Assembly: GCF_030247185.1 (NCBI RefSeq)
Contig: NC_080570.1
Coordinates: forward strand, 5,208,001 to 5,272,000
Direction of reading: 5' to 3'
Origin: Malaya genurostris
Lineage: Eukaryota; Arthropoda; Insecta; Diptera; Culicidae
Length of the DNA: 64,000 nucleotides
Each line of letters opens with the position of its first letter. Within the stretch, counting starts at the first letter, position 1. The notes under the pieces are model-generated. The model ran no database searches and was not told the DNA's origin. It worked only from the letters and a program-made list of their open reading frames with translations. The position numbers and the translations under genes were made by a program. Below, piece after piece: positions 51,301-63,807 of this stretch.

Positions 51301-51800
51301 AGTTCAGATGTTGTTTACCTGCCTAAAGTAAACTCATCGCTGGTAAATAGCGAAAGTTGTTCATTCTACAGTATTCCGAGAAGAAAATCTTGACTGGAGG
51401 ATGTTTGCCTTCTTGAATAAGCGAGAATGATTCGCACTTCGTTGGCTTCTTACGCAAATGAATGATAATGTGTACCGCCTTCGGCAAATAAAACGAAGAA
51501 CCATTAATATCAAGAAAAAAAACCTGTGACGCGTTTCGACATAATCCACCAGGAACACTCACACTGGGTAGGTAGATGCTTCAGAATGGATCCGCTATAT
51601 GCAAGACTGTTATCATGGTATTACAAAAAAATTTCCATCAATTTCACTTATTCGGTTCTTTTTAGGACCAACAAATCAATCCCGAAGAATTGATGCAAAA
51701 TTTTCTTCCATTCATTAGTGAAATAATCAATCCAAAAACAGTCGGAGATTTGAGATGGTGGTTGAGGAGGTAATTATTTTTATCGATACTGTACTGATCA
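45357..51800. other. Region without recognised host genes
   Basis: A few units of the minisatellite motif occur at 45776-45900 (CGGCGAAATAACCC, GGTGAAACGGCTTTCGG). The part 47640-48300 is GC-richer with a CT-rich tract near 48245-48275 and looks unique. A minus-strand Cys-rich ORF at 49584-49889 has no secure similarity. No exon could be supported. Confidence 0.4.
48895..49000 (+). repeat. Diverged 3' part of the tRNA-derived SINE
   Basis: The phrases TTTTTGTCAGTAGGACCGG and CTAGCAATGCAATGCTTCTG then TATGCTAAAAA follow those of the SINE at 58380-58600 after its tRNA-like head. The head itself is missing. Confidence 0.6.
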
Positions 51801-54800
51801 AATTTTCGATATAAAACAAAACGCCTCTCGATGGAAAGGCTAACTGCGGAATGCCTTCCGATCAAAAGGCTTTCTGTGAAACATTTTATCGGCAAAAACT
51901 TCCTGTGAAAATAATTACCTCCTTTCATGGAAGTTTTTTTTTCGACGAAAACACTCCATGAAACGCTGTTTAGCGAAAAGGTTTTCTGTGAAACGTCTTA
52001 CGATGAAAAGGCTTTCTATAAATCGCTTTTCGGCGAAAACGCATTGTGAAATGTCTTTCCATGAAATTTCAATTTTATTTCTGTGAAACGGTTTAGTTTT
52101 TTCAAGGTTTTATGTTTCAATTTAAATTTTATGTCTGTGAAACACAATCCATGAAAAAAGGTTTTTTTGTGAAATGCCTTTCGACAAAAAGGCTTCATGT
52201 AAAACGCTTGTCATGTAAAAGGTTTTTGCGAAACGCTGTTGGACAAAAAGGTTTTTTTTTGTGAAACGCTCTCACGAAAAAGGATTTTGATAAAGCTTTC
52301 TGTGCAACGCTCTTCGATGACAAATGTTTTGTTGTGAAATGCCTTTCGACGAAAAGACTTTACGTAAAACGCTGTTCGTGAAAAAGGTTCTTGCGAAGCG
52401 CTGTTTGACGAAAAGGCTTTCTGTGAAACACTTTTCGATTAAGAAGCTTTCTGAGAAACGTCTCGCGTTGAAAATGTTTTCTTTGGAAAGCCTTTCGGTG
52501 AAAGGTTTTGAATGAAACACTCCGATGAAAATGAAACGCCTTTCAACGACATGCTGTTGGAATGTCTTTAAAAAAAAAGTTTCTCTGTGAACCGCCTTTC
52601 CGATAAAATGTTTTATATGGAACGCCTTTAAACGAGATTTTCTTGGAACGCCTTTCAAGAAGACTTTTTTGAGAAACGCCTTCCGACAAAAAGGGCTTAC
52701 TGCGAAATGCCCTTTGGAGAGAAAGGTTTTTTGTAAAACGCCGTCGAAAAGGTTTTCTGTGGAACGCCAACGAAAAGACTTTCTGAAATGCCTGCCATGA
52801 GCATTGAATCACTTCGATGAAAATGTTTTATTTGAAACGCCTTTTAACGACTTTTTGTTGGAATGTCTTTTAAAAAAAAGTTTCTCTGTGAACCGCCTTT
52901 TCGATGAGAATGTTTTATATGGAACGCCTTTAAACGAGATTTTCTTGGAACGCCCTTCAAGACTTTTTTTGAGAAACGCCTTCCGACAAAAAAGGCTTAC
53001 TGCGAAATGCCTTTCGACAGAAAGGTTTTCTGTGAAACGCCGTCGAAGAGGTTTTCTGTGAAACGCCGACGAAAAGACTTTTTATGAAATGCCTGCTATA
53101 AGCAAGATTTTTGCGAAACGCCTTTCAACAAAAAAACTTCGTGAAGCGTTGTTTCACTAAAAGGCTTTCTGAGAAACGTCTCTCGTTAAAAATGTTTTCT
53201 TTGAAACGTCTTCCGGTGAAAGGTTTTGAATGAAACACTTCGGGTAAAAATTTTTATTTGAAACGCCTTTCAAAGACATTTTGTTGAAATGTCTTTAAAA
53301 AAAGTTTGTCTGTGAACCGCCTTTTCGATGAAAACGTTTTATATGGAACGCCTTTAAACGAGATTTTCTTGGAACGCCCTTCAAGAAAACTTTTTTGAGA
53401 AACGCCTTTCGACAGAAAAATTTCTTTTAAACGTCGACCAAAAAGTTTTCTGTGAAACGTCGACTAAAAGGCTTTTGTGAAACACCTATCATGAAACGAA
53501 GTTTTTGCGAAACGCCTTTCGACAAAAAGACTTCGTGAAGCGTTGTTTGACGAGAAGACTTTCTGTGAAACGTTTTTCGATGAAAATCCTTTCTGTGAAA
53601 CGCTTTTCAATGAAAAGGCTTTCTGTGAAACTCCTTTCGCTAGAAAGGCTTTCCGCGAAACGCATGAAAATGTATTATATGAAACGCCTTTCAGTGAAGT
53701 TTTCTTGGAACGCCCTTCAAAGAAATTTTTTAGTGGAACACTTTCGATGAAAAGGCTTTATGTGAAACATTTTTCGGCGAAAAAATTTTAAGTGAAACAG
53801 TTTTCGGCGAAAAGATTTGCTTGCGTTGAAAACTTTTTTGTGAAATACCTTTTGACGGAAAGACTTTCGAAGAAAGGTTTTCTGTAAAACGCTTTTTGAC
53901 AAATAGGCTTGTAGTGAATTGCTTTTAGGCGAAAGGGTTTCTTTATTAATCGTCTTTCCATGAAATGATTTTTTATGGGTAACGCCTTTCGACGAAAAGG
54001 CTTACCGAGAAACGATTATCGACGAAAAGGCTTTCTGCGAACGGCTGTTTTCAGCGAAACACTTGACAAAATTTTGTTTTTGATCAAAATGGTTGAAATG
54101 GTGGAGCGAAACAGATGCTAACTGAACGCAGCAAAACAGTTGCGATGAAGCACTTTAGTCTAGTAATGCGAAACAATGTTTTCAAATTGATATATTTGAG
54201 TCGACTCTAAGAAACAATATCGCTGAAAATTGTGTAATGATTCTAACGTCGAAGCTGTTCATATATCGAAACGGCTTTCGATGAAAAAGATCTCTATAAA
54301 ATTACCTAAGAGCAGATGGTCCAGTTCCACAGCGAAATGTAGTAATCAATGTTGCTTTATTTTCATGTTTTTTTTTCTTATAAGTTTAAATATTACTGTG
54401 AAATGCCTTTCGAAGAAAAGGCTTTCTGTGAATTGTCTTTGTACGGAAAGTTTTCTGTGAAAGGCCTTTCGACGAAAGGACTTTCTGTGAAACACATTTC
54501 ATAATAGTTTTTTGCGAAGCGTCTTTCGATTAAAAGGTTTTAGATGAAACTTATTTCGACGACAAGGTTTTCTGTGAAGCGTCTTTCAACGAAATGGCTA
54601 TCTGTGAAACGCCTTTCGTCGAAAAGGCTGATCTTGAAACGCCTTTCAACGAAGAGGCTTCCCATGAAATACCTTTCAAAGAAAAGTTCTTTCAAGAAAA
54701 ACCTTTCAACGAAATGGCTTTTCATGAAAGGCCTTCAAACGAAAAGGCTTTTCGTGAAACGCCTTTCAATAAAAACAGTTCTGAGAAAAAAAAACGTTTT

Positions 54801-55400
54801 TGAGAAACACCTTTAGATGAAAAGGGGTTTTATTTGGAACGTCATTCAACGAGATTTTCTTGAAATGCCTTTTAACTAAAAGCTATTTTCCGAATAAGCT
54901 TTTTTGAAAATCATCTTTTCATGGAAAGTTTTTTTTTTTGAAAAGGCCTTACGAAGAAAAGGCGCACTGCTTTGGATTCCGTTGAAAGGATTTTTTACTA
55001 AAACGGTTTCAGCGAAACACATTTGAACGATAAGAGTTTTTGCAACACTTTTCGTCTAAAGCATTTTTCGGCAGTTCCGAGAAAATAGTTTTCGTATAAA
55101 AGATTTTTGTGGACCGAAGAAAATGCTAACGGAATGGATTTCAGTCGAACACCTATCCTTCGACAAATTGCATCTTATTGGAGGACGTCTTTCTACTAAA
55201 ATCCTTCTTTAAACACATTTTATATCGAAAACCTTCTCGGCAGACAAAAAAGCTCGTTGTCGGAAGCCTTTTCTACGTTAAGATTTTCGGTAACAACAAA
55301 ATGTTCGGCGGGGCGCCTTGCAACGAAAGAGTTTTAGAAAAATGCTCAATATCGGAAAAATTTTCAACGAAAATAATTCTCATCTATTTCATTTGTGTTG
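51800..55400. repeat. Degenerate 30-bp palindromic minisatellite, about 3.5 kb
   Basis: Around a hundred diverged units follow the pattern GTGAAACGCCTTTCGACG plus AAAAGGCTTTCT. The core GCCTTTCGACGAAAAGGC is nearly self-complementary. Because the unit is a multiple of 3, reading frames stay open over long stretches on both strands, giving repetitive RLSVKRFS-like peptides that are not credible proteins. A larger block beginning TGTCTTTAAAAAAA-G and containing TTATATGGAACGCC recurs near 52560, 52868 and 53290, so there is higher-order duplication. Confidence 0.85.
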
Positions 55401-55415
55401 CGTTTCGTCTTCGAT

Positions 55416-56074
55416 CAGTGGCGTCTCATCATAAAATTTACTAGTTGTGCACTGCTTATGTGATAGGATATCAGATGTAAATGTTAATTGTAAGTGAAAA
55501 CTAAAGATTGAGGAATAAGTTATTCCAATACAATGGAATAACGATATACTTTCGGATGGGGATTTTTTATTAAACTTATTTTGTATCATTGATACAATAG
55601 AAGAATTTGGCGCTTTGCTTGTCGATGAGATCTGTCAATAACCTCAATAATCGCTTCGACGTTTCAACTAAAACAGCAATTTGTTTTCAACTGCCATAAG
55701 CATAAACCACTGGAGCGTCCAGGAGACACTTACTTGTGCATACAAGTTCTCACAGACAGAGAGAACAACAAATTTCTGTATTTCATTCGAATCGGATTAT
55801 TTCGATCGAATAGGAAATTTTGCATTCTGTATCTCGATCGGGTTCAAGCATACCACACGAAAGTATCACTCGATCGAATACAAAAATGCAATTTTCACAT
55901 TCGATCCGAATAATCCGATTCGATCAACATACAGAAAACTGGTGTTCATTTGATACCATTTGATCTGCTTTTATCGATTGAATAGTGATTGAATGTGGAT
56001 AGGGATGCAGTTAATTCCTTCAATTTGATCGGTTGTGCAGTGCACGAGGTGCCCATGAGGACGAGACGCCACTG
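55416..56074. mobile_element. hAT-like MITE copy 3
   Basis: The ends CAGTGGCGTCTCATC and GACGAGACGCCACTG bound 659 bp. The flanking 8-bp repeat is TCTTCGAT (55408-55415) and TCTTCGAC (56075-56082). The interrupted sequence matches TTTCGTCTTCGACTCATCAG of the insert at 45126-45338, which serves as an empty site. It is non-coding and shares interior sequence with copy 1. Confidence 0.88.
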
Positions 56075-56169
56075 TCTTCGACTCATCAGCGCATTAACAG
56101 TTTATTTTGAACTGCTAATGCCACCGCGCAGTACAACATTCACTTAACGTTTGTTTACCCGTTTCATAT

Positions 56170-58370
56170 GGTATCGATTGGAGTGATACTGTCATTTTAC
56201 AATGTACATCAATTATAGAAAAAAGAATCGCACAGAACTTACTCTCATTTGCTTTTCACTGAATTAATCATCTTTTGCTTACCTGTAAAGAAATAGAAAA
56301 TGAAAATTTAGTTTTTGTTGAATAACATAATATAATTAGAATAATTGTCTCTATTGCTTCAGATATAAGCTCTATCAAAGTGTTACGAACAATTAACATT
56401 CTCTTCGCCAAAACATACAATTTTCTGCAGGAAACTTTCTACCGACAATCAGGAATGTGAAAGGTTATGAATCATAACAACTTGATAAAAAAAACACGTG
56501 ATTCGATTTCTTCGCAAATAAAAGAAGTAAGTATTATTCACGACAGTTTGTTTTTTCGCAAGACCAATTCTGCACCCAATTACGGCCCCCTTCAGAACCC
56601 GTTCCGCGATTTCAGTGTCGTTCGGTGAGTGCGTAGTCGGCGGTCTCCGTTGCGCAGTTCTTCGAAACCGGCAGATCCGGACGGAATGTTGCAACCCTAA
56701 CTAAGAACTCTAATCTGCGCACCGCAGAGATTGCCGTAAAAAGCGCGAAAATGTTTCGTGGCTGTATAAACTTTCTAAACAGAAGCATATCCGAGGTGAT
56801 TTCAGTATCTCTGGTTACTAAACCGGCGAAGCGGATCAAAAGCGCGTTCGATCTCGGCATGGAACGATCAATTAACCCAGATAACAACTGGCAACCAACC
56901 AACCAGCCAGCCACAGCAGGTTGGTCGGTTCTTACGCAAAAAGCTCTCCGATTGTGAGGTGAGTTCAGCGTGTTGCAGTCATGATGTGAGCACCCAGGTC
57001 AGAAAGCAACGCATGATTACTATGCAAATTAGTGTCCACAACCGTAGATACCCGACCCGAGACAGTCGAACAATGTCCAGATCCTACCTTCCGAAGTATC
57101 GCCGCCGCACTGTCGCTTCCCCCCTCCCCGGCTCAACCTTTGTCCAGAGGATCATTTTCAATTGCAATTAATTTGCTTTCTTTTCACCTTTTGCCACCGC
57201 GATCGGTCCGGACCCTCGTTTGACGATGTCTAAGGCAAAGGCAGGCAACGTAGCACCGAACAACACCCGAAATAGAAACAATTTGTCGAGTCAGTACATA
57301 TTGGGTTAATTAAATACATAAACGATAGCGCCGAAAAAGAAGCAACAATCCGGTGAAAACAAACGTTCGGTGGTGTCTGGCCTCCAACGGTCACGACGCG
57401 GTACGCTACAACAGTTCGGACAGGTCGGTAAAATCGATTATAAACGGTTATTTATGCTGGGTTATCACCCTTCCCGCTCTTGCCCACACAGTCTTAGTAG
57501 GCTGCGCACGTCTCTGACTCAATGGAATCCGACGAAACCTACCACAGTAGTAATCAGTATGAATCGTAGTGAAAGAGAGAGAGAAAGGGAGAATCAGAAA
57601 CATGCCTGATGACACTTTTCATTGGTGCATCGCGCGTTCGAATACGGTAAACCACTTCCTGGTTCGTACAATAGTTGAAACCCTTGAATCGATACCTGTT
57701 GCCATGTTCGCCACGGTGAGTCGGAACTTGTTCCGTACAACGACACTGTAACATCCAGTTTAGCTTCGCTTATGTGATGATTTCCACTACGATAGCAGCC
57801 CAAGTTCGATTTCGAATGGATCTAATCTCGACGGTCGCCCGAAAATAAATTACACTTCTCTTACACAACAACAACAGTGACAACACCCCACAGATCAGTG
57901 GGTCAGTGTCGGCACAATGTGAGATGCACTACAAAGATGAGGTGGACAAAAGTGACATTCCAAAGCCCCACCTACTGCGATGCGTAGGGTCTGGGTCTGT
58001 CGGTCTAACAGTATGCGCATATTCTTGCGTGTGGCGTCGTCCGCTACCCTGCTGTCAGTCTGCATGATGATGGCGGCGGCGAAACGGTGGCAGATCGGTG
58101 GAAGAAGCGTCTAAAAAAGGGCAAAGATTGACGATTGTTTACAATTGACCGCTATCAGTGTCTGTGAACAGTTCGACTGATTAGCTAAGGTTTCCGCGTA
58201 ACATATTTGGGTTTTCCAGTAACGAAAATAATTTGATTGAATCAGTGCCAATCAGAGCACATTCTAAAATATAAATTTTTCTTTTCCAAACTGCTTTTTT
58301 CGGTGTCTTTTTATCATAACCATCCAAAAATTCAGTGAAGCTTAATTTGTGAGGAAATTTTATCGATAGT
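56170..58370. other. GC-richer unique region without recognised exon
   Basis: The part 56570-58120 is GC-rich and low in repeats, with a GA tract near 57570-57590. It could be regulatory or 5' UTR sequence of a gene to the right or of the elongase. No coding similarity and no tRNA gene was found. Confidence 0.4.
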
Positions 58371-58374
58371 TGCC

Positions 58375-58600
58375 CGATACCCGGGTCCCGGGTTGTCGAT
58401 TCAATGCATAGGACGCTGGTCTTACAAGCCAGCTGTCGTATGTTCGAGCCCCGACCTGGAAGGATTCTTAGTGTCAGTAGGATCCATAGTACTAGCCATG
58501 CAATGATTCTGTACGCTAAGAATCGGCTGCGAAGTCTGTTGAAACTAAAAGGCCAAATACCACGAAAGGAATGTAATGCCAAGACTTTGCTTTTTTGCCC
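58375..58600 (+). repeat. tRNA-derived SINE
   Basis: The head reads GCATAGGACGCTGGTCTTAC, AAGCCAG and GTATGTTCGAGCCCCGACC: an anticodon stem-loop with TAC and a Pol III B box GTTCGAGCC, in tRNA order. The body follows with GGATTCTTAGTGTCAGTAGG and CTGTACGCTAAGAATCGGCT. This head-plus-body is typical of mosquito tRNA-derived SINEs. No target duplication was resolved. Confidence 0.75.
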
Positions 58601-59029
58601 GATACTTGCTAAAAACTTGACAAAAAGTTTTTGTTTGATAATTTTTACTTTACATAAAAATGTTCATATTGAAACGTATGGACCATTGCACAGTGGTTCA
58701 AAAGCACAATTTCACGCTCTTAATTGATAACTCATTGGAACGTGGTTTTTGAGAAACAGTATCTTCAACAAAGTTCCTCAGAATGATAGACGCCATCTTT
58801 TGGCAAATTATATTTATGTGATTAATCCCCCTAAAAGTGAGATAAAATTTTATTTTAGTTCAGAGCCAGCATAGGGGCTAAGTTACTTCGACAAAGTTGT
58901 GCAGAAAGTTATTTCAAACAAGTTTGCTGAAGGTACTATTCCCATAACTTGAGTGTAATTCATGACATAATGTATTTTCTGAAAAGAAATGCAAAAACCT
59001 GTAACCTCAAAAAAAATTTTTTTTGGAGA

Positions 59030-59290
59030 AATATCGACTTAAAAACTTAAAAAATTTTGTGATTTACTAAATCGAAATTTTATTTTGATGCCAAATGTCT
59101 TATAAATGCAGGAAACGTCAAGATCTGGCATAATCTAAATTTTTTTTTGAAAAAAATAAAAAAACGAAAAGTATTAGCGAGTTGACTTAAAAAAAAATTT
59201 GGTTATAACACCAGACCTCGACGTTTCAGGCGTTTCTAAGACAAAACAAGAAAATCGCGTAACTAGAAAAAAAATCGCGTTGAAAAATCC
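59030..59290. repeat. Palindromic GAAACGT repeat, copy C
   Basis: GGAAACGTCAAGATCTGG around 59110 is answered in inverse by CACCAGACCTCGACGTTTC around 59210, with AAGACAAAACAAGAAAATCG at the outside as in the other copies. It is non-coding. Confidence 0.65.
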
Positions 59291-59834
59291 CCTTCACCAA
59301 TCCCCACCCTTAGACACACCACTGAGGACCTTATTAGCGGTAACATTTCGAGGCGAAAATAAAGTAAGGTGAATGTTGACATTTCTTATAGAAGTCACTA
59401 AGAGAATGAAACAATCACCTTGATGAGTTCAGTGTTCTTATGAACATCACGTACCAACTTTTCATTGGAAAAATATTTTTGCACTACATTGATCACTTCA
59501 TTTTGTGCTTGGCACTGGAAATAGGAAAATCAAGTGAAGTGATATGTGAGTGAATTGTTCGGTGTATTGCGATCTTTCTCCGCTGACTATGAGTGTGATC
59601 GAAAATTCAAGACGCAATGCGCTGAGATTTTACCTGTCGAAAGGAAAATGTGCTGAAAACTTTTTTCCAATCATACAGAATGGCGTACGTGTGTTGCACA
59701 TACGCTTAGAGTCATCCTATTCCTTCTTACTTGGTCTTCGAGCAGGACACAAGGTTGCCATGTAAATCGCTGATCTTCGACAAAAATGAATCCTACTCCT
59801 GCTCACAACGGTAAACCTTGCAAGAAAACATCTA

Positions 59835-60205
59835 CAGTGCTGTTCCAAATAATAGCAGCGTGAAATTTTGTTGATAATAAGTTTCCGTTAGGACTTTGTA
59901 TTGCATCCTTAAATTTTGGGTCACAACTGTACCTCGCCGAGGCATAAAGTTAAAAAACTCCACAGACGTTTTGGGTTGATATTTTAGACCAAATACGGTG
60001 AACAACGGCTCATAGTGGCTTTGTTTTGGTCGGCATAGCTCCAAATATGCCATTTTAATATTTTTTCACTGATTTTCGATCGGATTGAGATCGGGCGTCT
60101 GTGCGTGATTCTTAATCACATGAAAGTAGTTTTCTCGAAGCCAAGCTTTCGCTCGTCCTTTAAAATACTTCGGATTATTGTCCAGCTGAAAGTTCCATTA
60201 CAAGA
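59835..60205 (-). pseudogene. Tc1-like transposase relic
   Basis: The reverse strand reads QLDNNPKYFKGRAKAWLREN and TPDLNPIENQ, the third catalytic block of Tc1-family transposases (DNxPxH ... DLNPIE). It then runs to the element end with a TIR-like CAGTGCTGTTCCAAATAATA at 59835 on the plus strand. A stop and the absence of the N-terminal part and other end show a truncated copy. Confidence 0.75.
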
Positions 60206-60349
60206 GCATGTCCTTCTGTGAAAAAGACAACATAATATTCGCTTCTTCAACATGAAAGATCATTCCATAGTTTCATGCATGTGCATGACTGTTAGGGTAC
60301 CAATAGAAAGTAAAAAGGAATTATCTATAATTTTGTAAAGCGGTTCTGC

Positions 60350-60630
60350 TCGAAAGTATTAGCACCTCAAAAAAGTCCGTATGTAAAATTTCAGTTGAAT
60401 CGGATATGGGTAAAGTATGTCGTTCGACGGTCAATGTTTGGAAATTTTCGATATTGAGAAATCACCAAATCACCAAAATTTTGAGATTTCGGAAATCGAA
60501 GTCCTAGTCCGAGTTGATAAAAAAAATCAAGATGATACCCGACGTTTCATGCAATTCTAAGACATTTGAAAACAATAGATTACGGAAATTTCATGTGGTG
60601 ATTTTTTAGAGGTGCCTTAACTTTCGAGCT
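60350..60630. mobile_element. MITE-like element of the palindromic GAAACGT family
   Basis: The outer inverted ends GCTCGAAAGTATTAGCACCT and AGGTGCCTTAACTTTCGAGC differ at a few positions. The interior has CCCGACGTTTCATGCAATTC and TAAGACATTTGAAAACAA as in the other copies. It is the copy with the clearest terminal repeats. Confidence 0.6.
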
Positions 60631-60639
60631 TAACGATTA

Positions 60640-63600
60640 GTGATGACCCCTTTTTTGGCATCCTCCTTTAGCAGTCACTGAGGATTATGGTCGGAACGCC
60701 ACGCTTTTCTATTGGAAGTGAGGAAGATATTCTATACTAACATCCTGAACAGTGTTCGGGTATTGCACATACCCATCAGAGAAACCAATTCCTTTTTATG
60801 TGACTTTCAGTCAGAACTCAATGTACCCATGTAAGTAGCTGGTCATCTACGACAATCTGCTGGCCTCATGTCAATATTGCCAGAAATCCATCGATTAACC
60901 TTGTGAGAAATTTGATAACAAGTCGTCTACATCCAGAGATAACTCCGATTCCAATTGAGGACAACGAAAAACTACCTTCTAATAAGTCATGAACTACAAC
61001 AAAATCCTTTTTACAAGTGCGACAGATCACATATTCGATGCTTTCTTTTGAAGAACTTTTGAAGAAGTCCAAACAGCTTCTCGGTCAACTAAAAATCTCG
61101 AAGCCATTAAATCCCGCTCTGAGTAGAATCCCAAAACGTTCACTATTCCCTGAATCGGTACTGTTTCCTAACCAGACACGTTTCACTCGAACCCATGCTA
61201 AAAACAGGATTCAAGCGAGGAATGGGCTCTGAATCAATCGCTATCCTTTATGCATCCGCACCAAATTTAGGCGTCCCTCAAACCGATTTGCGCTAAGCAA
61301 ATGATTCGAGCATTCAGGACGGTATTACTGCTAGGATTCATGTAAATCAAGGAAAACAAATTGTAATATTTTTAAATTTACTATGGAAGACCGCCTACCA
61401 TTCTTGCAGAACAAACTGTGGTTTGTACATTTCTATCTCCTTCGCATATTTCTTCCAAGCAAATTAATGGCAAGTTCTGTGAAAAAATTAACTCCAGAAA
61501 ACTTATAGTACAAAATATATTGCTTAAGCGACAGAAGTTTTTATTAGGAAATGTTTGATCACAAGAAATCTGTTGAAACAAACAAAACCAAATAAAAAGG
61601 TGGGTGGTTAATATCAGAGATATAACTGGATATCGAGAATACGAATTAAATTGACACGCTTTCTTCAAAGTTCTGAATATTGAAAATAGTTCTAACTAGT
61701 TGATTAATAGTGTCAATTGTGCAAGATTTCGCTTCTTCGGTTTCTTGGTAATAAACGTGTACTTACACTCACACACAATTAAACAAGAAAAAGAAGTATT
61801 GGGTTGCAGACCTGCATACGTTGCAAATCGAATTAATACTGAATGAATAAGTTTCATCCCAGGTTAAACAAGTTCGTGTGAATTTTCCTTAAATGCTAAG
61901 CTACTGTATCATACTTAATTCGTTTGAAGCGAACATGGTCAACAAAACTTCTAAAACTTGAACTTCGACTTGAGCACGTAATTTTCCATCATGACAACGC
62001 TCGACCACATGTTGAGGATTCAGAATAATAGAATATTAGAAAATATTGAATGGAAATCTTTTTAAAAAATCTCTCTTATTATTGCTTTCGGGTTGAGTAA
62101 CTGAGCCTAATGTTAGACTGTCGTGAGAATATCGTGTTCGGATTATTGTGAGGGACCTCAGTAAATAAAATATTTCAAAGGTTATCGCTTCACCACAAAC
62201 CAAAACAAGTCCAGATACAACGTTGAAACCAAAACTCGTTCATTGAATTGGCCTTAACACTGAACTCTTCCGATCGAAAGCTGAGCTCAATGTCATTCTT
62301 CGCACTTCCGAATCCGCTAGATTCGTATATCGAATTCTACCTGTCCGCCACCTGCCTTCGCCATCAAATTTCGTCTACCGGCCTGGGGTCGGAAAGTTTA
62401 TTACCATTCAGTGAACCTGTCGAATTCCGACTTCGAACTGTCTATTATAGATGAAACAGGTTTCCGACGGTGGTGTCTACGATGACGACGGCGGCGGCTG
62501 ACGATTTGAAGTTCGACCGGTCTGCGCGGGGAAACAGGATTTTCGGAATCCCTTTCGCGAGTCCGGATAGAACTACGCACTTGTTTCGGTGTCGTTGGCG
62601 CGCGGATCAACATTCTTACCAGGGCCATCGGCCGAGAGCGGGTGGCACATTTGGATTCGATTAGTCAGTCTGTTTGTCTGTCCGTACGAGCGGTCGCACT
62701 GATCTCAGGGGACCCTCGGTTTACCAATGCCTGCCTGATGCAACCGACGGTCAATGTCACGAAACATTTTGCCTCGCACCGAACTCGCCAGTCATGCTTG
62801 AGTTTCCATTTTTGCTTTCGGTTTCTCGCTGGTCGTAAAATGGGTTTTCCACAAAACGAGGAATCATCACTGTGCGGTTTTGCCTCATTGAAAGTTATAT
62901 TTTAACTGCCCAATATTATACGATGGAATTGATTTGATTGGTGAATTTTTATTACGGCCTGAATCTAAATTAGTCCAATCTCGCAATTTACATCTACTTT
63001 TAAATATTCCAGATTCAGTTCCTTGTAGGAATTGGTGTTTTGAAGTTTTTTTTTATATTTGATTGTTTCTAACGAGCTAAACAAGCGAATCAAGAATTCA
63101 ATTCCAGTTGAACTATGATGAAATTTACATCTTTCAATCGAAACTGATTTCCTTAAAATTGGTTCAGTAATCTCTGAGAAGCTTTACCGGAGAACGATAA
63201 CCATTGTGACAGATATATCAGAACTACCTTCAATATTTGAGGATAATAAAAAAATCCACCTGGTAAACAGTTTCAGATATTCATTTCTTTTTTTGCCATC
63301 ATGAGTAATATCGCCATCAAACCGAAACTCTGTAATCGGAGCTCAGATCCGGATAGAAATTAATAGCAGGATTTTGGTAGCATTATAGCTTTCATATCAA
63401 TTGAAGTTTTTCAAAATATGAATCGATTTGAGTTCTTCAATAAACGTAACTCTAGAACCGGTACTCCGACTCGGAATGAATTCTTTTACAAATCAATGTG
63501 AGTTCCATTTTGAAATGTTAGCTCATATCCGTATATGAATAACGAAAAGGGATGTTGAAAAATTCTTTCCAGTATCAAATATACTATATCCTAAACTCTG

Positions 63601-63800
63601 ATAAAAAAGATGTTCTGGATAAAACCCTTGAAACATTCCATTTCATATGCTTAATCTTGATTACTGGACAATTTCAATTATGTAATCTTCTGGCCTGTGG
63701 AGTGCGTGTAAGTGTCTCTGCTTACGTGTCTGTCGACTTACTTTGGACGTGAGTATATTTCAATTTACTAAGAGGCGTTGTGTTTTGTAAAGAAAACTTG
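60640..63800. other. Region without recognised genes
   Basis: Largely AT-rich without recognisable coding sequence. The part 62250-62870 is GC-richer and unique. Repeat content appears lower than elsewhere. Confidence 0.4.
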
Positions 63801-63807
63801 ATGAACA

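Noticed and set aside
50971..51562. Minus-strand ORFs considered as transposase or gag fragments
   Set aside because: No catalytic or structural motif could be identified in any frame.
52272..54816. Long ORFs on both strands in the minisatellite, with repetitive RLSVKRFS-like peptides
   Set aside because: They follow from a 30-bp unit that lacks stops in several frames. Frames shift between units and both strands are open, so they are not credible proteins.
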